NCBI RefSeq assembly: GCF_012726345.1
Contig: NZ_PTXN01000003.1
Coordinates: 40,996-104,995, forward strand
Direction of reading: 5' to 3'
Source of the DNA: Marinomonas sp. UCMA 3892
GTDB taxonomy: Bacteria > Pseudomonadota > Gammaproteobacteria > Pseudomonadales > Marinomonadaceae
DNA length: 64,000 nucleotides
This document shows, piece after piece, positions 57,561 to 64,000 of the stretch. The translations under genes and the position numbers were made by a program. Position 1 is the first letter of the stretch, and each line of letters starts with the position of its first letter. Under the pieces are notes generated by a model, which was given only the letters and a program-made list of their open reading frames with translations, ran no database searches and had not been told where the DNA came from.

Positions 57561-58235
57561 ATGACGAATCAACCTCGTATTGCCTTGATCCATGCTTTAG
57601 AAGAATCTGTCATTCCAGCCCGTGAAACCTTCCTCAAAGAATGGCCTGAAGCGTTTTGTTTTGACTTGTTGGATACCTCCTTGGCCATCGATTTAGCGAA
57701 TGCCGGTAAACTCGATAACGCTATGATGGAGCGCTTTAGCGAGTTAGCGGACTACGCTGCACGTACTACTGGTAAAGCAAATAAAACCGATGCTATTTTA
57801 TTCACTTGTTCTGCCTTTGGCCCTGCTATTAATGCGGTTAAAAGTCAGCTAACAATACCGGTCTTGCGGCCAAATGAATCGGCTTTTGAAGAAGCTATTA
57901 AAATGGGTAATCGTATCGGTTTGATGGTTACGTTTGGCCCTTCTTTACCTGCGCTCAAAGCTGAATTAGAAACTATGGCTGAGTCACTGGGTAAAACCAT
58001 TAATGTACTTCCTGTTTTAGTTGAAGGTGCTTTAACTGCATTAAAAAGCGGTGATGTGGATACTCACAATAGGCTTGCTGCCGAGGCCTGTTTCCAACTA
58101 AACGATATCGACGTGCTAGTGTTGGGACAGTTCTCTCTTGCTAAAGCTGCTCCTTTAATTCGAGAAAGACTGACTATTCCTGTACTAACCACACCAGAAA
58201 GCGCCGTGAAGGCCTTGCGAACATTGCTCATCTAG
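57561..58235 (+). CDS. Asp/Glu/hydantoin racemase-superfamily protein
   Basis: 224 residues from ATG 57561. Two-domain racemase pattern: the first catalytic Cys in LFTCSAFGPAINAV is kept. The second site (VLVLGQFSLAKAAP) has Gln instead of the usual Cys, as seen in some non-racemase relatives. A standard two-base racemase reaction is therefore doubtful. It lies 64 bp after gss on the same strand and ends at a terminator. Confidence 0.75.
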   Translation: MTNQPRIALIHALEESVIPARETFLKEWPEAFCFDLLDTSLAIDLANAGKLDNAMMERFSELADYAARTTGKANKTDAILFTCSAFGPAINAVKSQLTIPVLRPNESAFEEAIKMGNRIGLMVTFGPSLPALKAELETMAESLGKTINVLPVLVEGALTALKSGDVDTHNRLAAEACFQLNDIDVLVLGQFSLAKAAPLIRERLTIPVLTTPESAVKALRTLLI

Positions 58236-58274
58236 TACCTTAAAAGCAAACTATTCCCCTATCTGTTACACACT

Positions 58275-58308
58275 AAAGTGATGTTTCTCAACGTCACTTT
58301 TTGGTTTT
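58275..58308 (+). terminator. Intrinsic terminator
   Basis: 11-bp stem AAAGTGATGTT/AACGTCACTTT with one G-T pair and loop TCTC, followed by TTGGTTTT. It ends the racemase-like transcript. Confidence 0.7.
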
Positions 58309-58310
58309 GA

Positions 58311-58338
58311 TTTCATCCACTCCATTTCATCCACTCCA
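58311..58338 (+). repeat. Tandem 14-bp repeat
   Basis: TTTCATCCACTCCA occurs twice in direct succession (58311-58324, 58325-58338), about 95 bp before the TetR start. It could be a duplication scar or a binding site. Confidence 0.6.
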
Positions 58339-58432
58339 TTTTATTCAGTCCTTTTCCACCATTAAAACCTTGACTCCATACAGCACGCCTTTTAGATTAG
58401 ATAGCAACAAATATAACAAGTGTAACATTTTT

Positions 58433-59089
58433 ATGACTTCTAGAATGATCCATCAAACCGAAGCCACTCGGGACAAAATCATCAATATTGCCGAAGCACT
58501 TTTTATCGAAAACGGCTTTGCAGATACCCAAATGAAAGATATTGCGATTGCCATAGGCATGAGTCGCAATACCTTATACCGCTACTATCAAGACAAATAC
58601 GATTTAGGTTTTGCCATTCTGGTGGTGGTTCTCGCACGTAAGATCAGCGTTTATGAAGGCATCATAGAAAAAATCCAAGCACATCACTATTCCAGCATTC
58701 ACGAAGGCCTTGGCGTGTTAATGCAGGCCTATTCAGATCTTCAATATGCCGACGACGACCGTTTCATTGCCGAATTTGATGGTTATTATGCAGGCTCACG
58801 CATCCCTAGCGGGTTTCGAGAAAATCTAAAGCAGCTACTGATGCCAGATAGCATCTCACAATCCCTATACAACCTTGTGCTTATTGGACAAAAAGAAGGC
58901 AGTATCCGCAGTGATATTCCAGCCGACTATTTGATGGTCACTATTTTCAACGCGATCACCACCTTCTTCCGGCGCATGCTATTACGCCGAGATGCCCTAA
59001 TGGAAATTGAGCAAGAAGCTACCCCTAAACTCACCCCGGTTTTAATTCAATTGCTAATGGATGGAATGAAGCCATCACCACAAAGTTAA
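58433..59089 (+). CDS. TetR-family regulator
   Basis: 218 residues from ATG 58433; the long upstream open frame crosses a terminator and tandem repeat and is not used. N-terminal HTH with ALFIENGFADTQMKDIAIAIGMSRNTLYRYY, then a ligand-binding helical domain. It lies 13 bp before the beta-glucosidase gene on the same strand and probably controls it. Confidence 0.85.
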   Translation: MTSRMIHQTEATRDKIINIAEALFIENGFADTQMKDIAIAIGMSRNTLYRYYQDKYDLGFAILVVVLARKISVYEGIIEKIQAHHYSSIHEGLGVLMQAYSDLQYADDDRFIAEFDGYYAGSRIPSGFRENLKQLLMPDSISQSLYNLVLIGQKEGSIRSDIPADYLMVTIFNAITTFFRRMLLRRDALMEIEQEATPKLTPVLIQLLMDGMKPSPQS

Positions 59090-59102
59090 AAAGGATGAAA
59101 CA

Positions 59103-61505
59103 ATGAGTGACACAAGAATCAAACAACTCTTAGCCGAACTCACCTTAGAAGAAAAAGCCATGCTCTGTACTGGCAAGAACTTTTGGAATCTACATGGTAT
59201 TGAACGCTTAGACTTACCCTCCATCATGGTGACTGATGGGCCCCATGGTTTACGTAAACAAGCAGGCGAAGGCGATCATGTCGGCCTAAACGCAGCGGTA
59301 AAAGCCACCTGTTTCCCAACAGCATCAGGGCTTGCGGCATCTTGGAATACCAAGCTTATTGAAGAAATGGGGGTAGCACTTGGCAAAGAATGCCGCGCCG
59401 AAGATGTGTCTGTCTTGCTTGGACCTGGCACCAATATTAAACGTAACCCATTAGGTGGTCGTAACTTCGAATACTTTTCCGAAGATCCATTACTTGCAGG
59501 CGATATGTCGGCCGCGTGGATCAAAGGCGTACAAAGCCAAGGCGTGGGCACCAGCTTAAAACATTTCGCGGTGAACAATCACGAACACTGCCGTATGACA
59601 GTCGATGCTATCGTCGACCAAAGAACTCTTCGTGAGATTTACCTACCCGCTTTTGAAAGAGCGGTTACACAGACACAACCTTGGACTGTCATGTGCTCCT
59701 ACAACAAAATAAACGGCACGTACGCGGCAGAGCATAAACAACTGCTTGATGATATTCTAGTTAACGAGTGGGGATTTGAAGGCATTGTCGTAACCGATTG
59801 GGGCGCAAATAATGACCGTGTAGAAGGCGTTAAAAACGGTCAGCATCTTGAGATGCCAAGCTCTGGTGAGATGAATACTAAGAAGATCATTACTGCTGTG
59901 GAGAACGGCCAGCTAACGATAGAAGCTTTAGATAAATCCGTCGCTCGAGTATTGGAACTGATTCTGAAATCACAAGCTTCTCTAGAAGCCAATACAGTTC
60001 AAGCAGACTTACAAGCTCACCATGAACTCGCAGCAAGAATCGCAGAAGAAACCTGTGTACTATTGAAAAATGATGGCTTATTACCAGTTCCCGTCGGAAA
60101 GAAAATCGCCGTTATTGGCGCTTTAGCCAACAACACTCGTTACCAAGGCGCGGGCAGCTCTAAAATTAATCCATTCAAATTGGAACAGCCTCTCGACGAA
60201 ATTAAAAAACAATTTGGTAATGATAACGTCAGTTATACTGCGGGTTATCACCTTAATGATGCGGAAGATAGTACCGAGATCGCCAAGGCGATTGAGTTGG
60301 CAAAACAAGCAGATGTAGTCTTTTTGTTTGCCGGGCTAACGCCAAAATATGAATCAGAAGGCTTTGACCGCCAGCACCTGAATCTTCCACAAGTCCAGCT
60401 GGACCTTATAGCAGCCCTTGGCGAACAGCTCAATAAAACCGTGGTTGTTTTACAGAATGGCGCCCCCGTATTATTGCCTTTCGTAGATAAAACCGCCGCC
60501 ATACTTGAAGCCTATTTAGGCGGCCAAGCAGGTGCGTCAGCGATTGCAAAAATCTTGTCTGGTGAGGTCAACCCAAGTGGTAAATTGGCCGAAACCTTCC
60601 CTGCCAATTTAGAAGATGTGCCAAGCCAACCCTATTTCCCAGGTACCACTAAGCAAGTTCAATACCGCGAGGCGATTTGGATAGGTTATCGCTATTTCAA
60701 TACCACTAAAACGAAAGCGCTGTTCCCATTCGGTCATGGTTTGTCCTATACCAATTTCACTTACTATCATTTGAAACTGCTCAGCGGTGATAAAACGCAA
60801 TTTAATGAAAGCGATTCCATCAAGCTGCAAATTACCATTAGCAACATGGGTGATAAGGCTGGTGCAGAAGTCGTCCAGTGTTATGTGGGACAAAAATCTC
60901 CGTCACAACCTCGCCCAGCAAAAGAGCTCAAAGCCTTTGAGAAAGTCTTTTTAGAGCCGGGTGAGAGCAAAGAAGTTATGTTCGAACTGGATTATCGAGC
61001 CTTCGCTTATTGGCACAAAGAAAAAGCGGCTTGGATTGCCGAAAGTGGTGACTATCAAATTCATATAGGCTCTTCTGTTAATGACATTCGAGACACCGCG
61101 ACAATCGCCTTAGAGACAGGCATCGTGGCCGAGCAACCAAATTGCGCTTTGGCTACGTATTTTGATCCGGCTAAACGCGACTTCAACGACGCAGCTTTTA
61201 GTGCTTTATTGGGTTACGACATTCCAACACCAACACCCATTACGCCTTACACAGTGAATTCGACCTTAGGCGACATTGCCAACGAGCCATTAGGAAAGCC
61301 TCTTTTCGATGACATGCTATCTGTGTTTACACAAATGATGGGGGGAGATCAAAACAACTCAGCAGCCGAAGCAGATCGTCTGATGGCGGAATCTATGGTG
61401 GCAGATATGCCGTTGCGTAATTTACCTGTATTCAACGGTCAGCAATATAGCGAAGAAGACATTTTGATATTAATCCATTCAATGAATAGTCGCTCAATGA
61501 TGTAA
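59103..61505 (+). CDS. bglX: GH3 beta-glucosidase
   Basis: 800 residues, no signal peptide, so cytoplasmic. GH3 TIM barrel with LKHFAVNNHE and nucleophile Asp232 in VTDWGA; alpha/beta sandwich from about 310 (GAGSSKINP, FAGLTPKYESEG); fibronectin III-like domain at about 595-680. A C-terminal extension of about 120 residues has no domain I recognise. It should cleave terminal beta-glucosides; symbol by family. In an operon with the TetR gene. Confidence 0.88.
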   Translation: MSDTRIKQLLAELTLEEKAMLCTGKNFWNLHGIERLDLPSIMVTDGPHGLRKQAGEGDHVGLNAAVKATCFPTASGLAASWNTKLIEEMGVALGKECRAEDVSVLLGPGTNIKRNPLGGRNFEYFSEDPLLAGDMSAAWIKGVQSQGVGTSLKHFAVNNHEHCRMTVDAIVDQRTLREIYLPAFERAVTQTQPWTVMCSYNKINGTYAAEHKQLLDDILVNEWGFEGIVVTDWGANNDRVEGVKNGQHLEMPSSGEMNTKKIITAVENGQLTIEALDKSVARVLELILKSQASLEANTVQADLQAHHELAARIAEETCVLLKNDGLLPVPVGKKIAVIGALANNTRYQGAGSSKINPFKLEQPLDEIKKQFGNDNVSYTAGYHLNDAEDSTEIAKAIELAKQADVVFLFAGLTPKYESEGFDRQHLNLPQVQLDLIAALGEQLNKTVVVLQNGAPVLLPFVDKTAAILEAYLGGQAGASAIAKILSGEVNPSGKLAETFPANLEDVPSQPYFPGTTKQVQYREAIWIGYRYFNTTKTKALFPFGHGLSYTNFTYYHLKLLSGDKTQFNESDSIKLQITISNMGDKAGAEVVQCYVGQKSPSQPRPAKELKAFEKVFLEPGESKEVMFELDYRAFAYWHKEKAAWIAESGDYQIHIGSSVNDIRDTATIALETGIVAEQPNCALATYFDPAKRDFNDAAFSALLGYDIPTPTPITPYTVNSTLGDIANEPLGKPLFDDMLSVFTQMMGGDQNNSAAEADRLMAESMVADMPLRNLPVFNGQQYSEEDILILIHSMNSRSMM

Positions 61506-61516
61506 AAACCTAATTA

Positions 61517-61550
61517 GGCAGTAGAAATACCCAGAGGTTCTACTGTCTTT
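61517..61550 (+). terminator. Terminator after GH3
   Basis: Stem GGCAGTAGAA/TTCTACTGTC with one G-T pair (61517-61526 with 61538-61547), followed by TTTAC. Confidence 0.6.
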
Positions 61551-61654
61551 ACTAATATGGAGCCGCATTAATTTGAAGGGAGTAAAGCTTCAATTGAAGA
61601 TAAGGAAAAATTAAAAAAGGAAAGGAAGTAATACAAGTTAAGAACAATACCGCC

Positions 61655-61775
61655 AGAAAAGGGAGTAACCAACGATATCGCTCTTGTTTTCAACTATGTC
61701 TTATCTGTCAACAGTTTAAAGATCAATATCACTAGAAAAGGGAATAACTAGCGATATTGCTCTTTTTATAACTAT
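61655..61775. repeat. Imperfect direct repeat of about 42 bp, two copies
   Basis: AGAAAAGGGAGTAACCAACG at 61655 onward and AGAAAAGGGAATAACTAGCG at 61734 onward begin two related stretches of about 42 bases. They match at roughly four fifths of positions. Both lie just past the porin stop on its 3' side. Meaning unknown; perhaps duplicated transcript-end sequences. Confidence 0.6.
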
Positions 61776-61778
61776 TTA

Positions 61779-62786
61779 TTAGAAACCATAGTTAAAGCGA
61801 ACTCGTGCCGCGGTTGTTTTATCATTTGCGCCTGCTGCTACGTCATCAGCAGTCGAATATGAACCAGCAAATGTCACCGTTGCATTTTCAATATCTAATA
61901 ACGGAACAGTATAGGCAATATAGGTTGTTAACATAGATGGATCATTACCCGTCTTATTATCAACATTTGATCCAATTACGCCCAAACCAAAGTTTCCATA
62001 AACCATGTTAGCGACGAATGAGGATATCTTTTTGTCTGTAACGTCATCTTTACTGAAAGCAGCAGAAACGTTTACGTTTGCATCAGCAACATCAAAATTT
62101 GCAGTAACGGCATAACCGGATAAGTCAACTTTGCCTGTAGCAGTAGGGGCATTAGCTGGACCAGTTAAGGTATCGTATTTAACGCTTTCATAACCCACAG
62201 AAATTGTTGCTGCATCTGTGATAAAAGTCACAGACGGGCGAATACCCGAAATCGCAGTGGTATTATCACCATAAGGGCTAGTATCGTCAGCTTTAGTGGA
62301 ACCATCACCATACAAAGTATCGATTTCAAATTTTAGCTTTTCACTAGCATTGTAATGGAAAGCAATTTGACCGCCGCCATCGCCAATACGACCACGCACT
62401 TTATTGGCCTGATACACATAATCATCGCTAACATGAACAATCAAAGTATCTTTCGCTAATGGGAATAAGTTGATTGCTTCAAAACGGCCAAGCTGGAAAT
62501 CCCACGTACTATTACCTAGTTGGATAAAAGCATCATCAACAGTTGCTTCTCCATCAGTATTCAATAGTACAGTACCTTTACCAGCAAAGAAGTTATCACC
62601 CGCAGTATGCTTACTATATGCATTCAATTCGACACGACCATTCTGGTCATAAGTTGTATCGCCAGTCTCAGTATCAACAGCGTCTGTGTTTAACTCGAAA
62701 TTGGCGTCAAATATAGGAGCGGCATGAGCGGCGCTAACAGATAGGATGCTGCTAACAATAGCAGTAGCTAGGATAGTTTTTTTCAT
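61779..62786 (-). CDS. Outer-membrane porin-like protein
   Basis: 335 residues with a signal peptide (about 1-22, AHA-AP) and alternating beta-strand pattern ending in Phe (VRFNYGF), the C-terminal mark of outer-membrane barrels. Segments such as GDNFFAGKGTVLLN and WDFQLGRFEAINLFPLAK recall carbohydrate/general porins of marine gammaproteobacteria. Loops are Asp/Gly-rich. The substrate class is unknown; the neighbouring GH3 gene hints at sugars only by position. Confidence 0.8.
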   Translation of the reverse strand: MKKTILATAIVSSILSVSAAHAAPIFDANFELNTDAVDTETGDTTYDQNGRVELNAYSKHTAGDNFFAGKGTVLLNTDGEATVDDAFIQLGNSTWDFQLGRFEAINLFPLAKDTLIVHVSDDYVYQANKVRGRIGDGGGQIAFHYNASEKLKFEIDTLYGDGSTKADDTSPYGDNTTAISGIRPSVTFITDAATISVGYESVKYDTLTGPANAPTATGKVDLSGYAVTANFDVADANVNVSAAFSKDDVTDKKISSFVANMVYGNFGLGVIGSNVDNKTGNDPSMLTTYIAYTVPLLDIENATVTFAGSYSTADDVAAGANDKTTAARVRFNYGF

Positions 62787-63188
62787 GATTTCAGACCTAA
62801 TTTTATGTTGTTTTTATAATAAATAGAGCATTAACAAAAAACGTGTGTTTTCGTAACCAATAATACATTTCGGTAACTTTATTACAACAAAACAACATCA
62901 AGAATTATTCTTATTTTTTACTTAATTTTTTAAGACTATAAAACTTAAATTTAACTATTTGATATATATTGCTTTTTTATAAAAATAGAGATATGCAAAA
63001 TAATTAAAATTAGCCAAATTAAGTAAAAAATACTGAAAAAAAAGGCATTATGTTTTTTACTTACATGATTATGAAATATAAAAAAACACGCCATAGCTCC
63101 CAAGCAGATCAGACACCTAACGTAAATCGTCCATCAAAACATTGTTAACACATCATATCTCGCGCAAAAAAATCATTGAGTAACACCA
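62787..63188. other. AT-rich intergenic region
   Basis: About 400 very AT-rich bases with the porin promoter region on the minus strand. No gene, RNA or repeat is supported here. A T-run near 63167-63173 follows the stop of the leftward GGDEF gene. Confidence 0.5.
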
Positions 63189-64000
63189 TTAGCGATTACT
63201 GAACTTAACCGCATACATTGCTTTATCCGCTCTGTGTAATAGGCTTTCTAATGTGTCATTATCTTCTACCAATGCACTACCCACACTAAATTGAATCGTA
63301 ATATCTTGCTCATTAATCCGAATAACAAGTGATTCACGGTCGCTCTGTAGTTGCTCAGATATAGTGACTAGGTCTTGATCACTATTTTGCTTTACGAGTA
63401 TCAAAAACTCATCCCCTCCCCAGCGAGCCACCTCACCCTTATCTCCAACAACATTGGTTAAGTAGGTAGCAATTTCCTGTAATACTAGATCCCCTGCAGC
63501 GTGCCCATGTAAATCATTAACTAATTTAAAACGATTAACATCCACATTAATTAGACCAAATGAATGGTGGTTTTTCTGCCAACGCTGCATATATTCGGTC
63601 ATATGCACTTCAAAACCCCGGCGATTATATAGCTCAGTCAAAGGATCAAGCTTAGCAAGGCGACTCAATGCCTCTGTACGCTCAGCAACTTTATTCTCAA
63701 GTTCAAGCTGATACTCCAATAGAGATGTCGACATCTTCTGATAATGGGAAACCAGTTTTTTGATTTCTAGGCCAGCAAAACGGCCTAATTTTGGCGCTCG
63801 ATACTGTTTTTTATCCAATGACCCAATAGAAAGATCCAACTCAGACAATGGCTTTGTCACAATCAGCGTGAGCAATAGATAGAACACGATTAAAGCGCAT
63901 ACAAGGCTAATGAAAAACACGACTAGCAACCCTGAAAACTCTGTCAGAGGAAGAAAACCATTGATATCAATAAAATTCACTTGAAACCAATCGATTTCAG
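63189..64000 (-). CDS. Membrane diguanylate cyclase, N-terminus beyond the window
   Basis: The frame is open to the window edge (EIDWFQVNFIDINGFLPL), so the real start is outside. One membrane helix (about LLVVFFISLVCALIVFYLLL), a HAMP-like linker, a coiled coil, then GGDEF with RWGGDEFLIL. No RxxD inhibitory site is evident. The missing N-terminal part is probably a periplasmic sensor. It makes c-di-GMP; the signal is unknown. Confidence 0.85.
   Translation of the reverse strand, partial: EIDWFQVNFIDINGFLPLTEFSGLLVVFFISLVCALIVFYLLLTLIVTKPLSELDLSIGSLDKKQYRAPKLGRFAGLEIKKLVSHYQKMSTSLLEYQLELENKVAERTEALSRLAKLDPLTELYNRRGFEVHMTEYMQRWQKNHHSFGLINVDVNRFKLVNDLHGHAAGDLVLQEIATYLTNVVGDKGEVARWGGDEFLILVKQNSDQDLVTISEQLQSDRESLVIRINEQDITIQFSVGSALVEDNDTLESLLHRADKAMYAVKFSNR

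Noticed and set aside
58301-58432. A 44-residue N-terminal extension of the TetR regulator
   Set aside because: It overlaps a terminator and a tandem repeat, and the HTH begins normally from ATG 58433.

Overview
The window looks like an ordinary chromosomal segment of a marine gammaproteobacterium, most likely Marinomonas or a close relative in the Oceanospirillales. That assignment is inference from gene content: BCCT transporter, glutathionylspermidine synthetase, btuBFCD behind a B12 riboswitch, several c-di-GMP proteins, a short GH-J hydrolase in a LacI-controlled ABC operon, moderate GC and AT-rich intergenic DNA. I see no rRNA, tRNA, CRISPR array, complete insertion sequence or prophage.

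Layout. 1-2.1 kb: end of an unrecognised gene, a probable transposase remnant and an Abi/HEPN-type gene. 2.1-7.7 kb: EamA exporter divergent from a MocR regulator, two small hypotheticals, a YdjM-like membrane protein and mtgA. 7.7-12.4 kb: leftward btuB-btuF-btuC-btuD operon behind a cobalamin riboswitch. 12.5-17.7 kb: a 991-residue transaminase/2-hydroxyacid dehydrogenase fusion behind a foldable leader, then glycerate kinase and a universal stress protein; together they could convert serine to hydroxypyruvate, glycerate and phosphoglycerate. 17.8-21.4 kb: B12-binding radical SAM enzyme and a three-part TPR/LicD-fukutin-like/cytidylyltransferase protein. 21.4-29.6 kb: MFS/LysR pair, a phosphatase/lipid-kinase fusion, cytochrome b561, BCCT transporter and a four-helix-bundle protein. 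29.9-36.3 kb: oleate hydratase, two zinc alcohol dehydrogenases, an Lrp regulator and a diguanylate cyclase gene broken by a stop codon. 36.4-43 kb: LacI-regulated sugar ABC operon with its own glycosidase and two matching operators. 43-50.2 kb: GAF-EAL phosphodiesterase, PepSY-flavoprotein/DUF2271 pair, two-component system, stand-alone RAM protein and a frameshifted GFA gene. 50.3-64 kb: aminotransferase, chemoreceptor, Old Yellow Enzyme, glutathionylspermidine synthetase, racemase-like protein, TetR/GH3 pair, porin and a diguanylate cyclase cut by the window edge.

The best candidates for undescribed biology are the transaminase-dehydrogenase fusion with its leader and glycerate kinase, and the protein that combines a CDP-alcohol-forming domain with a LicD/fukutin-like transferase domain. 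Two genes are broken (PAS-GGDEF by a TGA, GFA by a one-base slip). All functions are read from sequence motifs; no database search was possible.
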